Positions 56,797-64,000 of a stretch of 64,000 nt of DNA are shown here, piece after piece. The position numbers and the translations under genes were made by a program. The stretch spans positions 62,001-126,000 of the forward strand of contig JASBVG010000118.1 in assembly GCA_030147505.1 (NCBI GenBank). Reading direction: 5' to 3'. The stretch's first letter is position 1, and every line of letters starts with the position of its first letter. Source of the stretch: Tardiphaga sp. Lineage in GTDB: Bacteria; Pseudomonadota; Alphaproteobacteria; Rhizobiales; Xanthobacteraceae. The notes beneath the pieces were generated by a model. That model worked only from the letters and a program-made list of their open reading frames with translations, ran no database searches and was not told the origin of the DNA.

Positions 56797-59010
56797 TCAG
56801 GCCGCCGCCTTCTTCGGCGCGAAACGTCCGTAGAACGTCTCGCCCTTCGCCGCCATTTCTTCCAACAATTTTGGCGGCGTGAAGCGGGAGCCGTATTTCT
56901 TCTCCAGCTTGTGGCAGAGCTCGACGAACTTCTTGGTGCCCATGAAGTCGATATAGCTCAGCGTGCCGCCGGTGAACGGCGCAAAGCCGAAGCCGAGGAT
57001 GGAGCCCACATCCGCCTCGCGCGGATCGACGATCACATTGTCCTCGACCGTGCGCGCGGCTTCCACCGCCTGCACCACGAGGAAACGCTGCTTGAGCTCT
57101 TCCACATCGAGCGTATCGGGATCGAGAGGTTTCGGCAGCAGTGGCGCGATGCCCTTCCACAGCGCCTTCGAGCCCTTGCCTTTCGGCGGATACTCGTAAA
57201 AGCCCTTGCCGTTCTTGCGGCCGAAGCGCTCCTGCTTCTCCACCATCTCGACGATGAGCTTCTTCTGCGCCTGGTCGACCGCCTGCGAGCCGAGATCGGA
57301 TTCGGTGGCCTTCATGATCTTCAGCACCAGATCGAGCGCGATCTCGTCCGACAGCGACAGCGGGCCGACCGGCATGCCGGCCATCTTGGCGGTGTTCTCG
57401 ATCATCGCCGGCGGCACGCCTTCGAGCAGCATTTCGAGGCCTTCGGCGGTGAAACGCAGCACGCAACGATTGGCGAAGAAGCCGCGGCTATCATTGACGA
57501 CGATCGGCGTCTTGCCGATGACGCGGATGTAATCGAGCGCGGTGGCCAGAGCGACATCGCCGGTGTTTTTGCCGACGATGGTCTCCACCAGCATCATCTT
57601 CTCGACCGGCGAGAAGAAGTGGATGCCGATGAATTTCGACTGGTCGGTGAATTCCTCGGCCAGCGAGTTGATCGGGAGCGTCGAGGTGTTGGAGGCGATG
57701 ATGGCGCCTTCCTTCAGCAGCGGCTGCACCTTCTTGTAAATCTCGGCCTTGACCGCGCGGTCCTCGAACACCGCCTCGATGACGAGGTCGCATTCCTTGA
57801 TCACGTTGAAGTCTGCGGTCGCCGTGATCTTCGACATCAGCGCATCGCGATCGGTGTCCTTGGCGCGGCCCTTGGCGATCAGCCCATCGATCACCGACTG
57901 GCAATGCGCGCGGCCCTTGTCGGCCGAGGCCTGATCGCGATCGATCAGCACCACATCGATGCCGCCCTTGGCCGAGACATAGCCGACCGACGCGCCCATG
58001 AAGCCGGCGCCGATGATGGCGAGCTTCTTGATCTTGGTCGGCGGCACGTTTTGCGGCCGACGCGCGCCCTTGTTGAGCTCCTGCATGGACAGGAACAAGC
58101 TGCGGATCATCGCCGCTGCTTCCTTGGTCTGCAGAATGTGGGCGAAGTAGCGCGACTCCACGCGCAGCGCAGCGTCCATCGGCAGCTGCAGACCTTCATA
58201 GACACACTGCATGATCGCGCGGGCCGCCGGATAGTTGTCGAAAGTCTCGCGGCGATAGATGGCGTTGCCCGCCGGGAACATCATCATGCCCTGCTTGGAA
58301 TAGACGGGACCGCCGGGCAGCTTGAAGCCCTTATCGTCCCACGGGGCCACGGCCTTGCCGCCGGCCTTGATCCATTCCTTCGCGGTCTTGATCAGATCCG
58401 CCGCCGGCACCACGGCGCCGACGATATTCATCGCCTTGGCCTTGGCGAGATTGACCTGATCGCCCTTCAGCAGCATCTGCATCGTGTCCTGTGGCTGCAG
58501 CATGCGCGCCAGGCGCTGGGTGCCGCCGCCGCCCGGGAATAGGCCGACCTTGATCTCGGGCAGGCCGAGTTTGGTCTTCGAATTCTCCGCAGCCACGCGA
58601 TAGTGGCAGGCGAGGGTGAGTTCGAAGGCCCCGCCGAGCGCGAGGCCGTTGATCGCGGCGACCCATGGCTTGCCCGCGGTCTCGATCTTGCGCAGCGTCA
58701 GCGACAGCTTGCGGCTCTCGTCGAACAGCATCTGCTGGGCGGCTTCCTCGCCCTTCGCCTTCTTGGTCTCGGCGAAGATCTTGTTCATGCCTTCCAGCAT
58801 GGAGAGATCGGCGCCGGCCGAGAAGGCGTCCTTGCCGGAGGTGACGACGACGCCCTTCACGGCGGCATCGGCCGTGGTCTGGTCGACGATAGCGCCGAGT
58901 TCCTCGATGGTGGTGGTGTCGAGCACGTTCATCGAACGGCCGGGAATGTCCCAGATGACGAGGGCGATGCCGTCGGCGACGGTCTCAACCTTGAAATTCA
59001 TGAACGTCAT
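56797..59010 (-). CDS. fadJ: FadJ-type bifunctional enoyl-CoA hydratase / 3-hydroxyacyl-CoA dehydrogenase
   Basis: 737 aa. N-terminal enoyl-CoA hydratase (about 1-190) with FSAGADLSMLEG and INGLALGGAFELTLACHYR, including the catalytic Glu loops. The dehydrogenase follows: NAD site IIGAGFMGASVGYVSAKGG (about 331-350), SNTSTLPINSLAE, and the catalytic His region IGIHFFSPVEKMMLVE; the final DVILKFGF-like part is AVEAARTVEDNVI to the end. This is the alpha subunit of the fatty-acid beta-oxidation complex. FadA is encoded 12 nt upstream. Starts at 59010 or 59001 are both possible. Confidence 0.92.
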   Translation of the reverse strand: MTFMNFKVETVADGIALVIWDIPGRSMNVLDTTTIEELGAIVDQTTADAAVKGVVVTSGKDAFSAGADLSMLEGMNKIFAETKKAKGEEAAQQMLFDESRKLSLTLRKIETAGKPWVAAINGLALGGAFELTLACHYRVAAENSKTKLGLPEIKVGLFPGGGGTQRLARMLQPQDTMQMLLKGDQVNLAKAKAMNIVGAVVPAADLIKTAKEWIKAGGKAVAPWDDKGFKLPGGPVYSKQGMMMFPAGNAIYRRETFDNYPAARAIMQCVYEGLQLPMDAALRVESRYFAHILQTKEAAAMIRSLFLSMQELNKGARRPQNVPPTKIKKLAIIGAGFMGASVGYVSAKGGIDVVLIDRDQASADKGRAHCQSVIDGLIAKGRAKDTDRDALMSKITATADFNVIKECDLVIEAVFEDRAVKAEIYKKVQPLLKEGAIIASNTSTLPINSLAEEFTDQSKFIGIHFFSPVEKMMLVETIVGKNTGDVALATALDYIRVIGKTPIVVNDSRGFFANRCVLRFTAEGLEMLLEGVPPAMIENTAKMAGMPVGPLSLSDEIALDLVLKIMKATESDLGSQAVDQAQKKLIVEMVEKQERFGRKNGKGFYEYPPKGKGSKALWKGIAPLLPKPLDPDTLDVEELKQRFLVVQAVEAARTVEDNVIVDPREADVGSILGFGFAPFTGGTLSYIDFMGTKKFVELCHKLEKKYGSRFTPPKLLEEMAAKGETFYGRFAPKKAAA

Positions 59011-59022
59011 GTTGGCCGCTCC

Positions 59023-60231
59023 TTACACGCGTTCGATGATGGTGGCGGTGCCCATGCCGCCGCCGATGCAGAGGGTGACGAGGGCCGTGGACTTGCCGGT
59101 GCGCTCGAGTTCGTCGAGGACTGTGCCGAGGATCATGGCGCCGGTCGCGCCAAGCGGATGGCCCATGGCAATGGCGCCGCCGCAGACATTGATCTTCTCT
59201 TTATCGATGTCGAAGGCCTGGATGAAGCGCAGCACGACCGAGGCAAAGGCCTCGTTGAGCTCGAACAGGTCGATATCCGAGAGCTTCATGCCCGAGCGTT
59301 CCAGCACCTTCTTCGTCACATCCACCGGGCCGGTGAGCATCATCGCCGGCTCCGAGCCGATATTGGCGAAAGCGCGGATCTTTGCGCGCGGCTTCAGGCC
59401 GTTCTTCTTGCCGGCTTCGGCACTGCCGAGCAGTACAGCGGCGGCGCCATCGACGATGCCCGAGGAATTACCAGCGTGATGGACGTAGTTCACCGCCTCG
59501 ATTTCCGGATGCGACTGGATCGCGACGCCGTCGAAACCGCCCATCGACGCGACAGTGGCGAAAGACGGCTGCAGCGCGGCCAGCGACTGCATCGTGGTGG
59601 ACGGGCGCATATGCTCGTCCTTGGCCAGGATGGTCAGGCCGTTGATGTCCTTCACGGGAACGATGGAATTCTTGAAGCGGCCTTCGTCCCAGGATTTGGC
59701 GGCGCGCTGCTGGCTCTGCACGGAATAGGCGTCGACGTCATCGCGGGAGAAGCCGTATTTGGTTGCGATCAGATCGGCGGAAACGCCCTGCGGCATGAAA
59801 TAGGCAGGAACGGCGATCGATGGATCGACCGGCCATGCGCCGCCCGAAGCACCGATGCCGACGCGGCTCATGCTCTCTGCGCCGCCGCCGATGGTGAGCT
59901 CGTGCTGTCCGGCCATCACCTGCGCTGCGGCAAAATTCACGGCGTCGAGGCCGGAGGCACAGAAGCGGTTGATCTGGATGCCGGGGACGTCGTTGCCGTA
60001 ACCGGCCGAGAGCGCGGCCATGCGCGCGATATCGCCACCGGCTTCTCCGACAGGATCGACGACGCCGAGGATGACGTCATCGACGCTGCCGGCTTTCAGA
60101 TTATTGCGCTCCTTGAGCGCTTTCAGCGGCGTGGTGGCGAGCGCGAGCGCCGTCACCTCATGCAGCGAACCATCGGACTTGCCGCGACCGCGCGGCGTGC
60201 GAACGTGATCGTAGATATAGGCCTCGGGCAT
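59023..60231 (-). CDS. fadA: Acetyl-CoA acyltransferase (thiolase)
   Basis: 402 aa. Catalytic Cys91 in INRFCASGLDAVNFAA, the active His in MGHPLGATGAMILG, and the second Cys in LCIGGGMGTAT are the three thiolase signatures. This subunit cleaves 3-ketoacyl-CoA. Its coordinates and order with the FadJ-like gene and the acyl-CoA dehydrogenase gene indicate a beta-oxidation operon read on the minus strand. It may alternatively act as an acetyl-CoA acetyltransferase (PhaA-like); length and context favour the beta-oxidation role. Confidence 0.92.
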   Translation of the reverse strand: MPEAYIYDHVRTPRGRGKSDGSLHEVTALALATTPLKALKERNNLKAGSVDDVILGVVDPVGEAGGDIARMAALSAGYGNDVPGIQINRFCASGLDAVNFAAAQVMAGQHELTIGGGAESMSRVGIGASGGAWPVDPSIAVPAYFMPQGVSADLIATKYGFSRDDVDAYSVQSQQRAAKSWDEGRFKNSIVPVKDINGLTILAKDEHMRPSTTMQSLAALQPSFATVASMGGFDGVAIQSHPEIEAVNYVHHAGNSSGIVDGAAAVLLGSAEAGKKNGLKPRAKIRAFANIGSEPAMMLTGPVDVTKKVLERSGMKLSDIDLFELNEAFASVVLRFIQAFDIDKEKINVCGGAIAMGHPLGATGAMILGTVLDELERTGKSTALVTLCIGGGMGTATIIERV

Positions 60232-60252
60232 GGTGTCTCCCTTGTCTCGGTT

Positions 60253-60353
60253 GTCATCGCCCGGCTTGACCGGGCGATCCAGTAAGCTCAGGTGCCTGTG
60301 TTCTGTCTGTGAAGTCGGTGTTTACTGGATCCCCGCTTTCGCGGGGATCCAGT
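60253..60353. repeat. Dispersed repeat flanking the fad genes, copy B
   Basis: Direct repeat of 56683-56784. Its right end is the perfect 13-bp stem ACTGGATCCCCGC (60324-60336) / GCGGGGATCCAGT (60341-60353) with loop TTTC. It lies in the 145-nt gap between the acyl-CoA dehydrogenase stop and the fadA start, inside the presumed operon. Confidence 0.82.
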
Positions 60354-60376
60354 TGAGTATGTTGCTGCAGTGGCGT

Positions 60377-62167
60377 TCAGAACGCTTCCGCCGGAAGCTC
60401 CATCGTCGTGGCAGCGCCGGTCTGGATGCGGGCGAGATGCAGCGCCGTTTCCGGCAGCATTCGCTCCATGAAGAAGTGGCCGGTGACGAGCTTGGTGGTC
60501 AGATACGGCGTCGCGCCGGACGTGGCGATCTTGTCCTGCGCTACTTTCGCCATCTTCGCCCACATGTAAGCAAAGGCGGTGAGGCCGAACAGCTGCATAT
60601 AGTCGGTGGCACCAGCGCCGGCATTGTCGGGTTTTGCCATGGCATTGTTCATCAGCCACATCGTCGCCTGCTGCAGGTGACCGAGCGCATTGGACAACGG
60701 ATCGACATAGGGCTTCATGGCTTCATTGCCGCCATGCTCCTTCGCAAAGGCTGCGACCTCACCGAAGAAGGCCATCGCGGCACGGCCGCCGTCGCGCGGC
60801 AGCTTGCGGCCCACGAGATCGAGTGCCTGGATGCCGTTGGCGCCTTCATAGATCATCGCAATACGCGCATCGCGCACGAATTGCTCCATGCCCCATTCGG
60901 CGATGTAGCCGTGGCCGCCGAACATCTGCTGCGCCGACACCGCATTGGCAAAGCCGCCATCGGTGAGAACGCCCTTCAGCACCGGGGTCATCAGGCCCAT
61001 GTGGTCGTCGGCGGCTTGGCGCTCCTTCGGATCGTCGGAGCGATGGGCGACGTCGCTCTTCAGCGCGGTCCACACCACCATGGCGCGGGCGGCTTCGTTG
61101 AAAGCGCGGATGGTGAGCAGGGTGCGGCGCACGTCCGGATGCACCATGATCGAATCTGCCGGCTTGTCCGGCGACTTCGGTCCGGTCAGCGAGCGGCCCT
61201 GGATGCGTTCCTTCGCGTAGGCAACGGCGTTCTGATAAGCGACTTCCGACTGCGCGAGGCCCTGCACGGCAACGCCGAGACGGGCTTCGTTCATCATCAC
61301 GAACATGCCCTGCATGCCCTTGTTTTCTTCGCCGATCAGCCAGCCGGTGGCGTTGTCATAGTTCATCACGCAGGTGGAATTGCCGTGGATGCCCATCTTG
61401 TGCTCGATGGAGCCACAGACCACGCCGTTGCGCGCGCCCAGCGAGCCATCGTCATTCACCAGCACCTTCGGCACGACGAAGAGCGACACGCCCTTGATGC
61501 CGGCCGGCGCACCCTCGATGCGGGCGAGCACGAGGTGGATGATGTTGTCGGCCATGTCGTGTTCGCCGGCCGAGATGAAGATCTTGGTGCCGGAGATCTT
61601 GTAGCTGCCATCGCCCTGCGGCACCGCCTTGGTGCGCAGCAGGCCGAGATCGGTGCCGCAATGCGGTTCGGTGAGATTCATGGTGCCGGTCCATTCGCCG
61701 GCGATCATCTTCGGCAGGTACTTACTCTTCTGCTGGTCATTGCCATGCACGACCAGCGCGGCCGTGGCGCCCATGGTGAGGCCGCCATACATCGAGAAGG
61801 CCATATTGGCCGAAATCTGGAATTCGGCGACCGTCTGCGACAGCGTTACTGGCAGGCCCTGGCCGCCATATTCGATCGGCGCCGAGAGGCCGAGCCAGCC
61901 GCCTTCGGTCACCTGCTTGAATGCATCCTTGAAGCCCTTCGGCGTGGTCACGCTGCCATCGTCATGACGCTTGCAGCCTTCAAGATCGCCGATGCGGTTC
62001 AGCGGCTGCAGCACTTCTTCGCTGAGTTTTGCGGCTTCGCCAAGAATAGCCTCGCGCACATCCGCCGAGGCATCGCTGAAGCCCGGGAGATTGTTGTAGC
62101 GATCGAACTGGAACACGTCGTTGAGTAGAAAGCCGACGTCTTCGAGCGGCGCTTTGTAACTGGGCAT
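60377..62167 (-). CDS. Acyl-CoA dehydrogenase with C-terminal extension (about 600 aa type)
   Basis: 596 aa. The core FAD-dependent dehydrogenase contains TGTMNLTEPHCGTDLGLLRT, ISGTKIFISAGEHDMADN, VMNEARLGVAVQGLA and the catalytic Glu in MIYEGANGIQALDLVGRKL. A C-terminal helical domain of about 120 residues follows, as in DmdC (3-methylmercaptopropionyl-CoA dehydrogenase) and related long-chain enzymes. It performs the first oxidation step of beta-oxidation and is the first gene of the acd-fadA-fadJ unit. Whether it acts on long-chain acyl-CoA or a special acid such as methylmercaptopropionyl-CoA is unclear. Confidence 0.9.
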   Translation of the reverse strand: MPSYKAPLEDVGFLLNDVFQFDRYNNLPGFSDASADVREAILGEAAKLSEEVLQPLNRIGDLEGCKRHDDGSVTTPKGFKDAFKQVTEGGWLGLSAPIEYGGQGLPVTLSQTVAEFQISANMAFSMYGGLTMGATAALVVHGNDQQKSKYLPKMIAGEWTGTMNLTEPHCGTDLGLLRTKAVPQGDGSYKISGTKIFISAGEHDMADNIIHLVLARIEGAPAGIKGVSLFVVPKVLVNDDGSLGARNGVVCGSIEHKMGIHGNSTCVMNYDNATGWLIGEENKGMQGMFVMMNEARLGVAVQGLAQSEVAYQNAVAYAKERIQGRSLTGPKSPDKPADSIMVHPDVRRTLLTIRAFNEAARAMVVWTALKSDVAHRSDDPKERQAADDHMGLMTPVLKGVLTDGGFANAVSAQQMFGGHGYIAEWGMEQFVRDARIAMIYEGANGIQALDLVGRKLPRDGGRAAMAFFGEVAAFAKEHGGNEAMKPYVDPLSNALGHLQQATMWLMNNAMAKPDNAGAGATDYMQLFGLTAFAYMWAKMAKVAQDKIATSGATPYLTTKLVTGHFFMERMLPETALHLARIQTGAATTMELPAEAF

Positions 62168-62262
62168 GGATTCCTCCGGATTGGAAATCGTTGTTCAGTT
62201 GCGGCGACGTGCAGGCAGTCTACAGCATCGCCGCATGACGGTGGCTTGATTCTGCAGGCGCC

Positions 62263-62649
62263 TTATTGCCGCGCCAGCATTTCACCCATGAGACGGTGAA
62301 GCAGATTGATGGCCTTCAGCGGCCGGACCATCACCTTGAAATGCGTGATGCGGCCATCGGCATCGAAGGTGATCATGTCGATCCCGTTGATCCTGATCCC
62401 CTCGATCTCATTCTCGAATTCGAGCACGGCGGAGGTCGCGTTGCGCCATTCGCCGACATAGGTGAATCCGGGGCCGCCCAGCACTTGCTCGGCAGCGGTG
62501 AGATATTTGAACACGATATCGCGGCCACGCTGCGGGGAATGTACCACCGGGCTCTCGAACACGGCATCGGGATGCAGCAGCTCGCGGAGCGCCGCATGGT
62601 CGTGGGACTTCATGAAGCCATACCACTTGTCGAGACCGGTCATGCTCAT
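62263..62649 (-). CDS. NTF2-like (SnoaL-type) protein
   Basis: 128 aa from the ATG at 62649, with GGAGAG upstream. The alpha+beta cone fold of NTF2/SnoaL proteins is suggested by LDKWYGFMKSHDHAALRELL, DAVFESPVVHSPQRGRD and the ending ITHFKVMVRPLKAINLLHRL. Proteins of this family are isomerases, hydratases, dehydratases or binding proteins; no catalytic pair can be assigned here. It is divergent from a TetR regulator whose apparent operators lie in the 87-bp gap. Confidence 0.78.
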   Translation of the reverse strand: MSMTGLDKWYGFMKSHDHAALRELLHPDAVFESPVVHSPQRGRDIVFKYLTAAEQVLGGPGFTYVGEWRNATSAVLEFENEIEGIRINGIDMITFDADGRITHFKVMVRPLKAINLLHRLMGEMLARQ

Positions 62650-62663
62650 GGGCACTCTCCGCG

Positions 62664-62729
62664 TTTCCATACACCCTTGCATGGAAACTAGCGCGAAGGC
62701 ATGGATTTCGTCAATACACTTGTGTATGG
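62664..62729. promoter_or_regulatory. Two related inverted-repeat operators for the TetR regulator
   Basis: Site 1 (62664-62687) has arms TTTCCAT and ATGGAAA around a central CACCCTTG. Site 2 (62714-62727) is ATACAC-TT-GTGTAT. The 8-mer CCATACAC of site 1 (62667-62674) recurs inverted as GTGTATGG in site 2 (62722-62729). The sites lie in the 87-bp gap between the divergent genes. Site 2 ends 7 bp before the chosen tetR start and site 1 begins 14 bp from the NTF2-like start, so one repressor could shut both genes. Confidence 0.7.
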
Positions 62730-62736
62730 TTGGGTC

Positions 62737-63288
62737 ATGGACGAGCAAGCAACCAGGGACAGGCTGACGCGCACGGCGTGGCTCGATCACGGCCTCCGCA
62801 TTCTGGCGCGGCAGGGAGCTGCCGCGCTCAAGGTCGGCGATCTCGCCGCCGGGCTGAACGTCTCACGTGGCAGTTTCTATTGGCACTTCAAGGACATCGG
62901 CGAGTTCCGCCTGCAGCTTCTGGAGCGCTGGCAGGAGCGTACGACAGATCAGGTGCTGGAGCAGACCGACGCTTCGAGCACCGGCGCTGCGCGCCTGACG
63001 CATCTGATGAAGCTCGCCTTCAATGAGGATCGCAGTCTCGATCGCTCGATCCGGTCAATGGCCTCGACCGACAAGGCGGTCGCCAAAATGGTCGCCTCGG
63101 TGGATGCCCGCCGCATTGCCTATATGGCCAAAGTGCTGACCGAGGCGGGGGTGGAAAGCCGTCGTGCTCTGTCGCGCGCCGAGTTTTTGTACTGGGCCTA
63201 TATCGGCCAGTCCGCGGTGATGGATCCCCGCCACGATTCGATGACCGAGCGCGACATCGACGATCTCAGCGCGCTATTCACGCACTGA
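62737..63288 (+). CDS. TetR-family transcriptional regulator
   Basis: 183 aa from the ATG at 62737; a start at 62701 is in frame but would place an operator inside the gene. The N-terminal helix-turn-helix is LKVGDLAAGLNVSRGSFYWH followed by FKDIGEFRLQLLERW, the standard TetR motif. The C-terminal ligand domain is unclassified. It likely represses itself and the divergent NTF2-like gene. The stop is followed by an uncharacterised 228-bp gap. Confidence 0.9.
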   Translation: MDEQATRDRLTRTAWLDHGLRILARQGAAALKVGDLAAGLNVSRGSFYWHFKDIGEFRLQLLERWQERTTDQVLEQTDASSTGAARLTHLMKLAFNEDRSLDRSIRSMASTDKAVAKMVASVDARRIAYMAKVLTEAGVESRRALSRAEFLYWAYIGQSAVMDPRHDSMTERDIDDLSALFTH

Positions 63289-63516
63289 GCGACAGGCATC
63301 TGCGCGTCGCATCCTACCTATAAATCCCCGCAAGTGTATCGTTCGATTAACATTTAAGGCGTCGCAGCGGGTGTCCTTAACCCGTTATTTACCCTAACCC
63401 TGAAAAGTCCGGAGTGAGGCAGACCGCTCCGCTCCCGTTTCGAATTTCTTCATCTTGGGACGCGCGGCGGAAGCTGCAGGCGCCGGTTGGCGTCGGGCTC
63501 GTAACCGGACCAAAGC

Positions 63517-64000
63517 ATGAATTCGCGCGTATCGTGGAGTGTTGAGGGGATGGACCCATCGGTTCGCGAGCGGGCCGAAGCTGCCGCGCGTCGCGCCGGC
63601 ATGTCCCTCACGGACTGGCTGAATACCACTATCGGCGAATCCCCCGTAGCACCCGCGATGCATGGTTATGCCGATCACGCGTCTCCAGCAGCTCCGCCGC
63701 AGCCACCGCGCTACCAGGCGCGTCCCGGTCATTTGTCACGCCCGCCGGCGCGCCCACTTCCGGCGATGCCGCAGCGCGAGGCTGTCGAAGTTGCAGACAT
63801 CCATCAGCGGCTCGATGCGATCGCTCGTCAGATCGAAGAGTTTTCGCGTCCGGCCCAGCGCAACAACGAGCCGGCCGTCGCCCGCCAGCTGAACGATGCC
63901 ATTTCGCGCCTCGATGCGCGCCTGTCGCAGATCAACGAACAGCCGCGTCAGGCGGCTCCTTCCTATCGGCATCACGATCCGCGCCCGAATCCTGACATGG
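63517..64000 (+). CDS. PodJ/Sel1-type localisation protein (5' part only)
   Basis: Open to the right edge, so only the first 161 codons are seen. The ATG at 63517 gives MNSRVSWSVEGMDPSVRERA, followed by EAAARRAGMSLTDWLNTTIG, the conserved opening of a large polar-organising protein in rhizobia and relatives (Sel1/SPOR or PodJ-like) with a CopG-like helical start. A Pro/Arg-rich linker and a coiled-coil-like segment (VADIHQRLDAIARQIEEFSR, then ISRLDARLSQINEQ) follow. A start at 63550 is also in frame. In Caulobacter PodJ sets the new cell pole; the same role is inferred. Confidence 0.72.
   Translation, partial: MNSRVSWSVEGMDPSVRERAEAAARRAGMSLTDWLNTTIGESPVAPAMHGYADHASPAAPPQPPRYQARPGHLSRPPARPLPAMPQREAVEVADIHQRLDAIARQIEEFSRPAQRNNEPAVARQLNDAISRLDARLSQINEQPRQAAPSYRHHDPRPNPDM

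Noticed and set aside
56911..62128. Long plus-strand frames opposite fadJ, fadA and acd (up to 632 codons)
   Set aside because: Composition is His/Arg/Asp-rich antisense sequence; the opposite genes have complete catalytic motifs.

Overview
The window is a high-GC chromosomal segment from an alphaproteobacterium, most likely of the Bradyrhizobium/Rhodopseudomonas/Tardiphaga/Afipia group (Nitrobacteraceae). The evidence is a GcrA cell-cycle regulator, a phoR-pstSCAB-phoU-phoB locus, a paired argD-argF, a PodJ/Sel1-type localisation gene starting at the right edge, aerobic CO-dehydrogenase-type genes, and dispersed palindromic repeats of the kind common in these genomes. The genus is an inference. 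No rRNA, tRNA, insertion sequence or CRISPR array was seen.

Region 1 (1-9.6 kb) is accessory in character. It holds an EmrAB-type efflux pair and then a patch of broken or chimeric genes (about 2.86-5.47 kb): the tail of a metallo-beta-lactamase-fold hydrolase, an unknown ORF with an artefactual C-terminus, an intact TIM-barrel-like protein and a frameshifted unknown gene. It continues with a secreted alpha/beta hydrolase, a CadC-like winged-helix/TPR regulator and an AraC regulator. Region 2 (9.6-17 kb) is a co-directional six-gene cluster: FAD oxidoreductase, acetoacetate decarboxylase, patatin-like lipase, 3-hydroxybutyrate dehydrogenase and a second EmrAB-type pump. The cluster and the alpha/beta hydrolase share an almost identical promoter module: paired direct repeats 20 bp apart, followed at the same distance by GCTAG(T/A)CTT. 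The AraC gene lies directly upstream of the cluster copy, so I propose that it controls both.

Region 3 (17-43 kb) is metabolic: an ornithine-cyclodeaminase-like enzyme and a class III CoA transferase, a LysR/YeiH pair, a YgiQ radical SAM protein, an acetamidase/formamidase, an ABC-F ATPase, an alanine catabolic unit (Lrp regulator, alr/dadX, dadA), a form-II CoxSLM-type molybdenum hydroxylase divergent from a PcaIJ-like CoA transferase, a chemoreceptor, an NCS2-type permease with an isochorismatase-fold amidohydrolase, an SDR and a polysaccharide deacetylase.

Region 4 (43-64 kb) is core-like: an OmpA-family envelope protein with a small membrane partner, a UPF0104-type membrane protein, the complete phosphate-sensing and uptake locus with a three-repeat Pho box, gcrA, argD-argF, a beta-oxidation unit (acyl-CoA dehydrogenase, FadA, FadJ), and a TetR regulator divergent from an NTF2-like protein with two related operators between them. 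The 5' end of a PodJ-like gene runs off the right edge. Several convergent gene pairs are separated by clear hairpin terminators or palindromic repeat elements.
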